Below, piece after piece: positions 12,607 to 23,059 of a stretch of 64,000 nt of DNA. Each line of letters begins with the position of its first letter. Position 1 is the stretch's first letter. Origin of the DNA: Dillenia suffruticosa (lineage: Eukaryota > Streptophyta > Magnoliopsida > Dilleniales > Dilleniaceae). Both the position numbers and the translations under genes were made by a program. The notes beneath the pieces are model-generated. The model was not told the origin of the DNA. It worked only from the letters and a program-made list of their open reading frames with translations, and ran no database searches. The stretch lies in assembly GCA_033439265.1 (NCBI GenBank), contig JAVTVX010000013.1, positions 1,328,501 to 1,392,500 on the forward strand, in the 5' to 3' direction.

Positions 12607-13585
12607 AAACAAATGAAGAAAGGAAAATGAGGCCAACCGCTTTCTGATAGAGAGAGAAAGACCAAACAAATGAAGAAAGGAAAATGAGGCCAACCTCTTT
12701 CTGATAGAGAGAGAGAGACCAAGCAAATAAAGCTTTATCTTGCATGTATCTTTTTTCTATACCGATTAAAAACCTCTACATTACTTGATGAAGGGGATGA
12801 TTGCATATCAATTGTAAGTGGGTCCCAAAAAGTACAAGCCACTGACATAACATGTGGACCCGGTCATGGAATAAGGTCTCATTTTTTCACCCATTATGTT
12901 TTCTTTTCTCATTATTAAATTCCAATATTTTGGGAAAAGAAATAGTTAAAAAAACCCTTTTTTTTTTAATTTGTTTTGTTGTGTCACAGCATTGGAAGCT
13001 TAGGAAGTAAAAATTCAGAAGCTTTTGTTTCAGATGTAGTGGTGAATGGTGCTAAGCTCTCCGGAACCACAAATGGAGTCAGAATTAAGACATGGCAGGT
13101 AATCAAGCTTCTCAAAGTAATAAAGTTGTGGTCGACTTTGCCTTTTGTCCCTCATTGTGTGGCACAGTTTATACACACACACACACAATTTAAGTTTAAA
13201 AATCATATTGAAATGAAAAAGTTAATATAAAAATCTAGGTGAGATGGGGGGAAATTGTATTTTCAATTTTTATTTTTTTGAATATTACAATATACTATAA
13301 CACACAAATAGAAATATTTTAAACTCAAACCGAAAGTGATATAACAATAATAACAACAATAACAATAATAATGGATATGTGAAATTGATTATTTGATTTT
13401 TGATCAATTTGCAGGGTGGGTCTGGATCTGCGAGCAACATCAAATTTCAAAATATTGAAATGAATAATGTGACTAACCCTATAATCATAGATCAGAATTA
13501 CTGTGACCGAAAGGGGCCATGTCAAAAACAGGTATTTTTGTGAAGGAAATATATATATTATAATGTTTACTTGCAAAATTATGGA

Positions 13586-13625
<40 letters not shown>

Positions 13626-13842
13626 GGGATCAGCCGTTCAAGTGAAAGATGTGGTGTACCAAGACATACGAGGAACAAGTGCTTCGGATGTGGCAATCAA
13701 ATTTGATTGTAGCCAGGAATATCCATGTCAAGGGATAGTGTTGGAAAATGTCGAATTAGAGAGCCCGGGCACGGCCGCCAAAGCCATGTGCAATGATGTC
13801 AAACTGACTCAGATAGGAGTTGTTTCCCCGCATTGCCCTTGA
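10723..13842 (+). CDS. Polygalacturonase, ADPG-type (GH28)
   Basis: Secreted endo-polygalacturonase that hydrolyses demethylated pectin. The Arabidopsis relatives ADPG1 and ADPG2 act in pod and anther dehiscence and organ shedding. Exons: 10723-11004, 11305-11433, 11719-11886, 12000-12020, 12272-12479, 12794-12875, 12990-13098, 13415-13531 and 13627-13842. These give 443 residues in frame with GT-AG borders. An N-terminal signal peptide ([16 protein letters not shown]) precedes an acidic linker, then [12 protein letters not shown], the usual entry to the beta-helix. All four GH28 motifs are present: NTDG near residues 248-251, GDDC near 270-273, GHG near 293-295 and RIK near 328-330. The C terminus has the conserved cysteine pairs. 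Exon 4 is only 21 nt. Upstream are a TATA box and a CT tract. The ADPG assignment rests on sequence resemblance and on gene order (SIP2 upstream, RPS2 downstream). Confidence 0.93.
12532..12603. repeat. Compound (TA)n(GA)n microsatellite in polygalacturonase intron 5
   Basis: About 32 bases of TA are followed directly by about 40 bases of GA, and then by the 57-bp minisatellite. Confidence 0.95.
12604..12720. repeat. 57-bp minisatellite, about two copies
   Basis: A unit starting ACCAAACAAATGAAGAAAGG begins at 12604 and again at 12661. A third partial start (ACCAAGCAAATAAAG) follows at 12718. Full copies differ by only a few bases. The unit carries GA-rich ends like the neighbouring microsatellite, so slippage or unequal exchange is the likely origin. 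Confidence 0.9.
13593..13619. repeat. (TA)n immediately upstream of the exon 9 acceptor
   Basis: A TA run in polygalacturonase intron 8 ends 7 bases before the acceptor AG at 13625-13626, so it occupies the polypyrimidine and branch region of that splice site. Confidence 0.9.
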
Positions 13843-13848
13843 GGATAG

Positions 13849-13925
13849 GTAAGACATGTTAATTATATCAAATTTCCCATAATTATTTTTTTTTTGTTTA
13901 TTTTTTTTTTTTTTTGTGTTCACAG
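13849..13925 (+). other. Possible 3' UTR intron of the polygalacturonase gene
   Basis: Six bases after the stop codon the sequence reads AG/GTAAGA, a near-perfect donor. A T-rich tract ending in TTCACAG at 13925 would make a 77-base intron. The stop is too close to the junction to trigger nonsense-mediated decay. This is read from the sequence only. Confidence 0.4.
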
Positions 13926-14637
13926 ATTTCACTGGGGTTGATTGGGATGGAAGGATAAGTCCCCCGCACTGTGGCACAGGCGTTTTCCTTGTTGAACATA
14001 TGTATAATGCAATACAAAAATAAAACTGTACGTAGAAATAAATAAAGGACGATTTGTGTCCGGAAGGGTGCTAGTCAAATTCTTTGTACAGAAGAATTAT
14101 GTAAAAGTAAAACAGTGATTCTTAGGTTGTGCATGCTTCATTGTTTGGTGTTTTCCCATTTAATTTATTTAATTATTTCGCTGCTTAACCTGAAACAATA
14201 TGAAAAAACATTTGACACATCAAATGATTAACCTAAGAATTAGTATGGAACAAATTTTACATGTAAATTCAAAAACTTTTGTTTTTTCGTAGAAAATTAA
14301 TGACAAACATTTTATATTCAAAACCTTCTAAAACATTTTTTAAAACACTGTAGAAGACATGTACAAGAGTTAGTTATTAATTAAAGATTATCGAGTGGTA
14401 ATCGAATCTTGTTCTAAGTGTTTTTTTTTTTTTTGAGGTGTGATATTTAAAACTTCATAAATACGTATATTTTAATAATTTTTATAATTTAACAAAAATA
14501 AATAAATAAATAATTAAAGAATAAAATCCATCTTTCTCTTCTTCTCTATTTCATTCCCTTCCCCGTCCTCCCTGAATTTTACTCTCTAGACACGAACCGA
14601 TGTCTCTCTATTCTCCCTCTTCCACCTGGTTTAAATT

Positions 14638-14639
<2 letters not shown>

Positions 14640-14671
<32 letters not shown>
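14640..14671. repeat. (CT)n microsatellite upstream of the defensin-like gene
   Basis: CT repeat in the presumed 5' UTR. The duplicated copy has a shorter counterpart at 16181-16204. Confidence 0.9.
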
Positions 14672-14673
<2 letters not shown>

Positions 14674-14858
14674 CTCTCTTTCTCTCTCAAAGCCAATTTA
14701 TCTGTCTGACTCCTACCTTTCCCCGCCTGCTCGCGCTTCCGTTTCCCTTTTGACTCTCATTCCTCTGGTTTTAAATGGTTGGCATCTTGATTAATTTACA
14801 TACAAGAAAAGAAAAGAAAAAGAACAAGACGATACAAGAGGAAAAGGGAAAATAAGAC

Positions 14859-14958
14859 ATGGCTGCTAAGAAGATTGAGTTTTTTTGTGTCTTCTTCCTT
14901 GCCCTTATCATTTTTGCTCATTCCGCCGGTACCCCTCTCTCCCTACGTATAAATGTAC

Positions 14959-14989
<31 letters not shown>

Positions 14990-15275
14990 TATTTTCTTTA
15001 GTCCCTTCGGGGACATCTGATATATATTATTTTTCTTTGGGTTAGTTTTGAAATCTTAGGGAATAACATTTTGATGCTACGTTTGTGCAGAAGCTGAGGG
15101 CTACTGTACCAATATTATAGGGCATTGTTTGGACGATAAGGCCTGTACCTCCAAATGTGTAGGGATGGGTTACCAGGATGGCATTTGTGCTCGTAACGAC
15201 CCACCAGTTGGACCTGTTTGTTGTCGGCACAAATTCATAGTCCTTATATCAAGGGATTGTACCCTTCTCCTTTAA
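14859..15275 (+). CDS. Secreted cysteine-rich defensin-like (DEFL) peptide
   Basis: Two exons, 14859-14928 and 15091-15275, encode 84 residues. Exon 1 is almost entirely signal peptide (MAAKKIEFFCVFFLALIIFA) and the intron falls right after it, the usual DEFL gene layout. The mature part has eight cysteines with spacing C-x6-C-x5-C-x3-C-x9-C-x10-CC-x12-C. The C-x3-C and the gamma-core-like GIC...VCC fit the cysteine-stabilised alpha-beta fold, although CC replaces the common CxC. Members of this large family act as antimicrobial peptides or as signals in pollination and development; which applies here is unknown. The last 16 residues (RHKFIVL... to CTLLL) look unusual and may be an extension past an ancestral stop. 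A second, broken copy lies 1.5 kb downstream. Confidence 0.75.
14957..14981. repeat. (TA)n in the defensin-like gene intron
   Basis: About 12 TA units within the only intron of the gene. Confidence 0.9.
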
Positions 15276-15722
15276 ATAATTCACTCTTCTCTCAAATCTC
15301 TACAATAAAATTTTATTTATTATTTATTATTTATTATTCTCTCTCTCTCTCTCTCTCTCTCGGATATTAATATCAAAGTGTAACTATTCATACGGTTCAT
15401 TTTTTAGAGTATCTGTTATGAAAAGGTTTACAAAATATGAGAAGTACAATATTAAAAATAATTTAAAATTTTTAGTTCGTTAATGAATATGTTTTTTGTT
15501 GTCCGGTGAGTTTATTAATTCATTAAAAGAATTGAACTAATGAAATAGAATTTTTATATTGATTGCTTTGCCTAGATTATTAAGGTTCTACAATTGTTTT
15601 ATTTGACTTACATTTAATTAATAATTTACTGTTGTTAAACGTCCACGTTTGATCTTGTCACCATCATTCGAACAATTTTGTTTTGGTGGAAACTATTTTA
15701 GAATTACATACCAGAAAAGAAA

Positions 15723-15739
15723 GGGGGGGGGGGGGGGGG
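15723..15739 (+). repeat. Poly-G run of about 17
   Basis: Uninterrupted G run between the two defensin-like copies. The length may be unreliable in sequencing. Confidence 0.85.
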
Positions 15740-15846
15740 AAAACTAACTTGTTGAAAACTGAGTTGAAATTTGAGAGGATTGGGTAGGAGAGGTTGCCAG
15801 CCGATCAAAGTTAATTGTGTTATGTACATTTTAGATCAAAGTAAGT

Positions 15847-15848
<2 letters not shown>

Positions 15849-15909
<61 letters not shown>
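15849..15909. repeat. (AG)30 microsatellite
   Basis: The longest perfect dinucleotide repeat in the window (about 60 bases), between the two defensin-like copies. Confidence 0.95.
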
Positions 15910-15912
<3 letters not shown>

Positions 15913-16346
15913 TTTTGTGTTTTCGATACATCATCAAATAGGGTATTTATACATATGTACATTTAAGAAATAAGCTTAAATTTATGTATTCTATCTATCA
16001 AATATCCATATATTTCTAAAATCATATAACGTTATTTATTAAAGATTATCAAATTGAAATGTCTCTCCCTCTTCTTCTCTATTACTTTTCTTTCCCCCCT
16101 CCTCCCTGAATTTCACTCTCTCTCTAGACACGAACCATGTCTCTCTATTCTCCCTCTTCCACCTCGTCCTCCAAAATTAATTCTCTCTCTCTCTCTCTCT
16201 CTCTCCCCCCGCTTCCTTCCGTTTCCTGTTTGACTCTCATTCCTCCAGCTTGAAATAGTTGGCATCTTGATAAATTTACATACTAGAGAGAAGAAAAGAA
16301 AAAAAGAAAAAGCAAGACGAGACAAGAAAACGAGGCAACATAAGAC

Positions 16347-16433
16347 ATGGCTGCTAAGAACATTGAGTTTTTCCGTGTCCTCTTCCTTGCCCTCATCATT
16401 TTTGCCCATTCCTTGGCGAGATATATTCCATGA
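16347..16433 (+). pseudogene. Decayed second copy of the defensin-like gene
   Basis: The start codon, signal peptide and upstream CT-rich leader match the gene at 14859 (MAAKNIEFFRVLFLALIIFA against MAAKKIEFFCVFFLALIIFA). Homology stops almost exactly where exon 1 ends in the intact copy. The frame then runs into LARYIP and a stop after 28 residues, and no cysteine-rich exon follows. From 16440 to 16515 a tRNA-like GATTCGAATCTC stretch followed by an A-rich tail suggests that a SINE insertion removed or replaced exon 2. Confidence 0.75.
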
Positions 16434-16760
16434 ATTTGTTCCCAAGGGGACAGTTTATTAATCACAACCATTCCCCCAATCTGGTGATCCCAGATTCGAA
16501 TCTCTGTGTAAAATAAAAATAAAAATTCCATGAGGTTTCTATGTATATGCTAATAGGTAGAGAGGTCATAAGATATTCCATGAGCCTTGGGTACCTCTGC
16601 AAGAATTTGTGCATGCTTCATCACCTGCTTTGCCCTTTGGCTAATTTTACTCATAAAATCAAAAACTATTTAATTAAAAAAAAAAAGAAAATTAATGACA
16701 AACTTTTCATGTCCAAAACCCTACATACAATGGTTAGTTACTAATTAAAGATTATCAATC

Positions 16761-18170
16761 TAATGCAATGCATCTACTAATTCATTAATCAAATTTTGAG
16801 GGTTTTTTTTTTTTTTTAATTTTTCGAATATCTATCAGGAAATTTGGCTTTTCCTTTCTCATTGGATGAATTGCCATCATTAGATTCTTCTCTACCTGTG
16901 GCCTTCTCATCATAATTTAAATATTTTTAGTTTTTAAAACAGTCTAAAACTTCAATTTATCACATAATTTACTTTAATGGTGTTTAAAATATTTTAAACT
17001 ATTTAAAATATTTTAATTATATATGTCTCATAATATTTTAATATTATATATGTTTTAAAATATTGTATGTAGACATATGTAATTAAATTGAACCTTTAAT
17101 GGTGTGTTTGCAAGTCTAATATTTTATTATCGAGTTGAATCTAACTATGTTTATAAATAATTTTTTATTCACGATCATAAATATTAGTCAATATTAAATT
17201 ATATAATTTTAGAGATAATTTTATTTAATGAGCAATAACTAAATTTAATTGTATGTTTTATTACGAATAGGGCTTTCATAATAACTAACGCTTTATTTGG
17301 AGATTAGGGTTTTGCTTCTGCTTTTTTGACTTTTTGATCCCCTTGCCTTCTGTTGGCATCTTTTATAGCTAGAGTATTCTAGATCTTATCACAATCTTAA
17401 CCCAAGTGGATTCCATTGTTTTACAGGCAATCCCTTACCTTGCCCACAAAATCTAATCAATTGGAGAGAATTGTATCAAATCGATTTATATCCTCTCTTT
17501 TTTAAGTCTAGATATAATCTGTAATTCCTGTTATCAATTGTTATTATTTTCATTTCAATGGAGAAGAATTACAACTTTAACAAATAAGTTTACGATATTC
17601 ATGCGGATGCAAAAGCCTAGGCCAAAGTTTTAGGGATTTTTAGTGTTCGCTTTTCTTCGTACCCTAATCATTTCTTTTCATATTTGATCTATTAATTCTT
17701 GTTGATGAATGACAATTTTGGAGTTTGTCTAGTCGGGTTGATTTTGGGGTTGTTTAGTCATATTATTGATTTTCGGGTTGTTTAGTCGATCTATTGCTTG
17801 TCTGATCGATCTGTTTCTTGTCTGATCGATCTGTTTCATTAATGCATTTTTCTGTTTTGGATGGTTTCATGGTCTATTAGTGTTTTTGAATTTTATGTGA
17901 ACCATTAAGCTCTGCGCATAAATGGAGAATCTGTTTGTTTGTTTCCAGAATAACGTAGATTAAGTGATTCCATGTTTTAGGTTTGTTTCCAAGATCTTAT
18001 CTGTTGTTGTCTAGCGGTCTAGAATGTTTTTGGTTAAATTCATGTCTGCAATTACTTTTAAGTTTCTGAATCTTTCTTTTGATAATTATAGTTGGTTTAC
18101 CCTGTAAACTTATCTCTTGCTGATATTTCCTGTTTACTTTGTCCAGATATACTGATTGAGCTGTCTTCTG
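16761..18170. other. Spacer and leader-like region
   Basis: 16800-17280 is very AT-rich with many TTAAAATATTTTAA palindromic words. From about 17290 the composition changes to mixed sequence resembling a plant 5' UTR plus intron (TTAGGGTTTTGCTTCTGC near 17305). It carries a 20-bp tandem repeat CTTGTCTGATCGATCTGTTT at 17797-17836, with a degenerate copy just before. No protein domain was found. Confidence 0.4.
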
Positions 18171-18222
18171 ATATGTGCTGCTATGTCACAAATTAATATT
18201 TCACCACACTGAAGTCAAATCC

Positions 18223-18414
18223 ATGGCATCTGCATCATCAAAGCCCCAAATTGGTACTATTAACAGTCTCTTTGAGAAAGGACTAAGCATGATAACCACA
18301 TTTCATCTGTATCTTGAGTTTGGCCGCATTGGTAGGTTGAATATATTTGATGGAATTGCGGTTCTCTTTCACTGTTTGGACCACCTGATAAATGCATTCA
18401 AAGGCAGATGCTGA
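18223..18414 (+). CDS. Short open frame, 63 residues, unknown
   Basis: The frame starts MASASSKPQIGTINSLFEKG and ends LINAFKGRC. It has no known domain and no signal peptide; the middle is mildly hydrophobic. It follows about 900 bases that look like a transcribed leader. It could be a real small protein, a frame within a non-coding RNA, or chance. I do not recognise it. Confidence 0.25.
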   Translation: MASASSKPQIGTINSLFEKGLSMITTFHLYLEFGRIGRLNIFDGIAVLFHCLDHLINAFKGRC

Positions 18415-19041
18415 AGTGAAGAACATAGCCGGACTGCCATATTCGAAATTCTGATTTTGATGTCAAGAATTTTCTCATCTGTTTTCTTTTCCCCTTCTTT
18501 TTTTGGCTGTCCTGAACCCTGGTTTTGTTCTTCTATACATAACCTACCGCCAACAAAGCCTCAAATTCAGACTCTGATACCATCTGATATTAGTTTTTGG
18601 TTGAGTTGTGATCTGTGACTGTTTCGGATGCTTTGTTTTAAAGATGAGCTGATTTGAGCGACATACATCAGACTACTGTGACAACAATTGCTGTTTATCT
18701 ATGTACCCAGGAAGGCAAAAGGCAGTATCTTTGCTGAAAATTTCCTTTTGCAGTGTTGCAACTTCCTTTTGGACTTCATATCTAGGGTATTTCCAATATT
18801 GCCTAGATATGTTGAATCTGCAATAGTTCTGTAATATTGTCAATCTCCTAGTTATATCGATGTTCATTTTTTATTGTTGTTTCTCCTTGTCATCATCAAT
18901 GAGACATTTGCAGCCATCATCGGAAAACGTTGTGCCTTCGTATTTAGGGCTTAAGGCTTCTTTATGCATTTTTCTTCTGTCAAAGCACGAACCCGATATG
19001 GCCTCTGCTTCATCTTTCTTGGAACAAGAACTTGCAATTAA

Positions 19042-19044
<3 letters not shown>

Positions 19045-19098
<54 letters not shown>

Positions 19099-19100
19099 AT
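19045..19100. repeat. Compound (CT)n(CA)n microsatellite
   Basis: About 15 CT units followed by about 13 CA units, in the spacer between the 63-residue frame and the small membrane-protein gene. Confidence 0.95.
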
Positions 19101-19686
19101 CATGTATGTTAGAATGCTTAGATGTTCTTGTGACGTCTATTTCTGTAGAGATAATTTATGACTAGCGGTTTGCTTGGTGATTATATATCTGTGGAGGTAG
19201 ACAGACATGTGAGTTCAGAAAGGAAAAATCAACTGGGGTCTCTTCAGTTTCAGGGACTCCTCCTAGATTGCTTGGAGGGATCTCTTTCTCTGGACATAAT
19301 TTGGAGAAGGTCATGAAAGATCCTGTGAAACAAAAATTGAAGGTAGTTTGGAAGTTAATGGTGGGCAGGAAAAAGGGTTGAAATGACGGAATCTTCTTAC
19401 TTTTGTTGAAAAGACGCAATCCCCTTGTCCTTTTGTTTGCCGTCCATCCCCCTTATGTGGTTGTCACCTGAATTAGCCTTTCTTGTGTTAGAAATTGTGA
19501 GAATGGCTCAGTTTCCCATGCTCCTTGATGAATAGAATTTTAGCATTGTAGGGGCAACAAGGCTGAACTACTATGATCAATTCAATTGAATTACAAAATT
19601 TTCCGTTATTTAGTACAAAAGGAAAGGAGATTACATATGATCATAACCTAATCTAGTACATTTAAATCTCATCTTTGCCTTTGTTA

Positions 19687-20061
19687 CTACTTTACTTCTT
19701 CTTTTGCAGGCTTTGATTCTTCTGTTGCTGGCAGTGGCGGAATCCCACCATCAATGCAGCTTCTGCACTTCCTCTCTACCCATCCTTCTATGTCATGCTC
19801 TCCACTGCCTCCAAAATGTCTTCCTCCACAAAGCCTTGCGATGATCCCTGCAACAACACCAACTATAGTGATCACTGCCAGCACCGCCACTAATGTCTCT
19901 ATTGAGCGGTGTGTCGAGTGCGGGGGCTCCATTACCAAAGGTGGGCATTCAAATACTGGTGGCGGCTGATCTCTATCCATCTTTGCCGCTGCAGCAGTCC
20001 TCAGAAGCAAAAACATAAAAAGAAAACACTGTTGATGGAATAGTTTCCGGTTGTTCTTCAA
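19687..20061 (-). CDS. Small uncharacterised membrane protein, 124 residues
   Basis: A single exon. The N terminus has a signal peptide or membrane anchor (CFLFMFLLLRTAAAA, residues 12-26). A proline-rich luminal or outside stretch with one cysteine (QPPPVFECPPLVMEPP) follows. A second hydrophobic segment at about residues 55-74 (LVAVLAVITIVGVVAGIIA) leads to a tail with the compact motif DIEGWVERKCRSCIDGG and a charged end (EESKPAKEEVK). The overall pattern is a type I single-pass protein with a short cysteine-bearing cytosolic tail. I have the impression that this motif recurs in plant proteins annotated only as transmembrane or hypothetical, so it is probably a real gene. Its place between polygalacturonase and RPS2 corresponds to an uncharacterised gene slot in the Arabidopsis chromosome 3 block. 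A (GA)n tract at 20074-20096 lies just upstream of the start, in the presumed 5' UTR. Confidence 0.65.
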   Translation of the reverse strand: MKNNRKLFHQQCFLFMFLLLRTAAAAKMDRDQPPPVFECPPLVMEPPHSTHRSIETLVAVLAVITIVGVVAGIIARLCGGRHFGGSGEHDIEGWVERKCRSCIDGGIPPLPATEESKPAKEEVK

Positions 20062-20073
20062 CTAGATATGCTT

Positions 20074-20096
20074 AGAGAGAGAGAGAGAGAGAGAGA
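20074..20096. repeat. (GA)n in presumed 5' UTR of the small membrane protein gene
   Basis: A GA repeat (CT on the coding strand) 13 bases upstream of the start codon. CT-rich leaders are typical of plant genes. Confidence 0.85.
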
Positions 20097-21169
20097 ACCA
20101 TGGTAGAAGAAGATTAAACTGGAGTTGAAAACCTAGATATGGTGAAAGTGCAAAATGAAGAAATCTTTGTGGTGCGGAAGGAAGAAAGTAATGAGTTGAA
20201 AAGTGTAAAAGGAGAACAAATTTCTTCGAATCGACTAGTTTAGTACTCTGAATCCTTAATGGTTTCAAGTTTGAATTCTAAAAATGGAGAAAAGGATTCG
20301 AAAGAGTTAATCACAATGAGTCCCCCAATGTTCAGGCCGAACCAGTAGTTGCAATACGGATATGCGCTGGTGGTGAAAAAAGGGTGTAGAAGGGGAAGAA
20401 ATGAACCACTGCGGTCAAAAAGGGCTGGGCCCACTAAGATATGGAATGAGAGGATAATTAGCTAACATTAGAACGAGTCTGCTGCTGATTAAAGCTAAGG
20501 CAGGGGAGAGGGGGAGAGAGAGAGAGAGATTACGTGAAGGAGGTGAAATGGGATTCTAAGATTGAAATCAATGCTACTCCAACTTTTGCCTCTTGGGATC
20601 TTCTTAGTGTGATAATTTCAGTAGCATCTTTTGCGCACTCCCCCCGCCCCCCCCCCCCCTTTTCACCTTGAATGAACCATTTGATTTGATTAATTCTTTC
20701 TCTGGGGTACGATACAAAACTGCAATGGCCCCAAAAGGTACGCTGCTACACCCAGTAAAAGTTAAGGATACTGGCTAATCTGTCAATGTGTGTGTGTATT
20801 TAATTGCTTTATATTGCGCCTAAGTTAAAATCTTTCTGATTTTATTTCCCAATTTTGTCCTTAGTGTTGTCACATGTCTGTTCAAGCCTGTGACCTCCCA
20901 AGACCCCTTTGGATTTTATATATTTCCCTATCCTTTGAAATCTCCCCCCTCTCTGTTCATATTGATTTTTTTTTTGTACTGGTCCGTACTGATTTTCAAT
21001 TACCAATCTCTCTCTTATTTTACATATATTCGAACATGAAATGAGAGAGGGATTTTAATAATCAGGCTGTCCCCTTAGAAACTCTCTCTCTCTATGGTAG
21101 TGGACCCTGGGGAAGAAAAACCCAAAACAACAAAGGCTCAAGGCCCGGTAACTAATTTTTTTTTTTATA

Positions 21170-21480
21170 TTATACCAATCGATATTTAAATTCATGCTCT
21201 GACTAATCCGTTTCGAAATTTACAATATCTCATTTAAGTGGTTATCCTCACAACATTACTATATCCAAACCGTAAATTGAACTAAAAGACTTAATTAAGG
21301 GATTTAACATCATAAAGTCAACTATCTGTTGGTGACCCAGTAACTAAACTAAACTCTTAAGAAGGCTTCTCCATTCTTGTCTGCATGCAAGGAGGATTAA
21401 GTTTTTTTTTTTCACCAATCAGTATCGAGACTTTATTCAACTAATCCGGTTCAAATACTATGATCCATTAAAGGCCCATT
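21170..21480 (-). mobile_element. Two decayed SINE-like copies in tandem
   Basis: Near 21200 CTGACTAATCCGTTTCGAAAT, and near 21437 CAACTAATCCGGTTCAAATAC, each match the reverse complement of the family core CGAACCGAATTAGTC. Each is preceded on the plus strand by a T run, consistent with a 3' A tail on the minus strand. Confidence 0.4.
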
Positions 21481-21671
21481 TAGAGACGGGTGAGAAGAGG
21501 TTGGTTTTGCGGCAACTGCCAAGAAGTCCTTAGAACCTAGTTTGCATCAAGGTGGTCTTGGCATTTATAGGGAGGTTGTCAAAAATGAATTTACATATGG
21601 TTTCCAGATGTGCTAAATGGCCACTAAAAAGGTATTGCTCCAGGTGCTGTGGGTGGTGCAATTTTGCTTCA

Positions 21672-21712
<41 letters not shown>

Positions 21713-22081
21713 ATCTGTGACATTGTCGGCTTCTTTTGTGAAGTTGTGAGGGACTTGGATACCTTCCCCCCCCCCAAAAAAAAGATCTTTTGTGTTGATC
21801 ACCAAGTGTGAATATTGAGAGAGAAGCATGGAGAGGAATTTCACAGGTGTTTAGTATTTTCTTGTTGAGGCTTAGGTTTAGTAATTTCAGGAGTGTTTAG
21901 GAAAATAAGTACCATAAATTCAGCTTATCTCTTGTTTCCCTCGTTGTGAATAAGTGATTGATTAATTAAGTTGGTAAAAATTCTTATGGTTGAATAATTT
22001 TTTTTTTTTGGTACCAAACTCAAACTCGAAACTTTTGAAAGAAAAAAAAATACAGTATTAGTTGAATTATAATTCATTAAG

Positions 22082-22121
<40 letters not shown>

Positions 22122-22139
22122 AGGTTAAATTATACTTGC

Positions 22140-22430
22140 TCTAGGGTTGGGGGATAGTTCCAAAGAGAACAGCCTGGTAGTCATAATTCTCCTAAAATTC
22201 AAGGTTCGAATCCTTGTATAACAAAAAAAAGTGTTACCAACATTGGTTGGTGTGGCTGGCCAAGGGGGCTGCACCATTCCACCACTTTCGGAGTTCAACT
22301 TGGAGTGGAAGTGAAAAAAATGAATATTGAGAGATTCGTTCCAGTAAAGCAAGCCTTATAATTGTCAGTCCAGAATAATCAGAGTAAATCTCTAGATATT
22401 GGGCGATGGCCTAATCAAAGTAGAAGAAAA
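22140..22430 (+). mobile_element. tRNA-derived SINE
   Basis: A B-box AAGGTTCGAATCC lies at 22201-22213, about 50 bases after an A-box-like TAGTTCCAAAGAG stretch. A unique body follows, ending GAGATTCGTTCC...AAATCTCTAGATATTGGGCGATGGC. That last section closely matches the element at 23060-23250. Confidence 0.6.
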
Positions 22431-23059
22431 GAAAAGTTTGGGGGATAAAGATATGGGCAAGCCTGTTGACACTATGGTCAAGTCCACTGAGCTGGCCCAG
22501 GAAGAATTATGGGACGTTAACTTTGTTTGCTTGGGCTGCTCAAGTTGTGGGTTTTGTTTGGAGGGGCATGTAGGGAAGCAGATATTTGATCCACTGACAA
22601 GTTGGCCTAAATCCAGACATAAAGATGGAATATTCGGGCTATAAGACTAAGCCCACGGGCCTTTCTTGCTTCATCTTCTCCTCCTCTCAATCTTCTACCG
22701 AAAACCAAATATTTTTTTTTTGGTCCCTGAACTTAATCCACTATTGAGTATTCAAAATTTTGTTCCGATTAATTTCATTTAATTTGTTGTCGGATCCCAA
22801 TCGGAAGGAAACTCTCCCAATATCGACCGAATATATTTTGTAAGCAAATATACCAAATATATGTAAATAATAATAAAAAAAAATAATGACCAACTCAATC
22901 ACTCAACATATAAATCACGATATATGTTCAGAAAACCCCTTTTGTTGTCAAACCCTTTAAGAGATATATACCACTAAAAAAAAGGAACACTTTAAGAGAT
23001 ACAAAAAATAAAAATTACATAAATATGTTTATCGGAAATTGAGATTATTTATCAATATT

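Larger units (their letters stand above)
14130..16760. repeat. Local segmental duplication around a defensin-like gene
   Basis: Sequence 14520-14930 (CT-rich leader, ACACGAACC...ATGTCTCTCTATTCTCCCTC block, signal-peptide exon) recurs at 16050-16420. Sequence 14130-14400 (GTGCATGCTTCAT...GAAAATTAATGACAAAC...ATTAAAGATTATC) recurs at about 16605-16760. The order implies a tandem duplication of a unit of about 1.5-2.4 kb, later eroded by insertions and deletions. Confidence 0.75.

Noticed and set aside
12314..12745. Overlapping long minus-strand open frames rich in Ser-Leu and Tyr-Ile repeats
   Set aside because: They are produced by the (TA)n(GA)n tract and the 57-bp minisatellite inside an intron of the polygalacturonase gene; no domain.
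15849..16461. Open frames on both strands through CT/GA tracts
   Set aside because: Microsatellite translation products overlapping the defensin-like pseudogene; no start context or conservation.
17695..17805. Possible C/D-box snoRNA (TGATGA near 17703 and CTGA near 17800)
   Set aside because: No terminal stem pairing seen and the boxes are common words; the stretch is also partly a tandem repeat.
22180..22225. Possible tRNA gene because of a good B-box (GGTTCGAATCC)
   Set aside because: No acceptor-stem pairing and no plausible anticodon arm; it continues into a SINE body with an A-rich tail.
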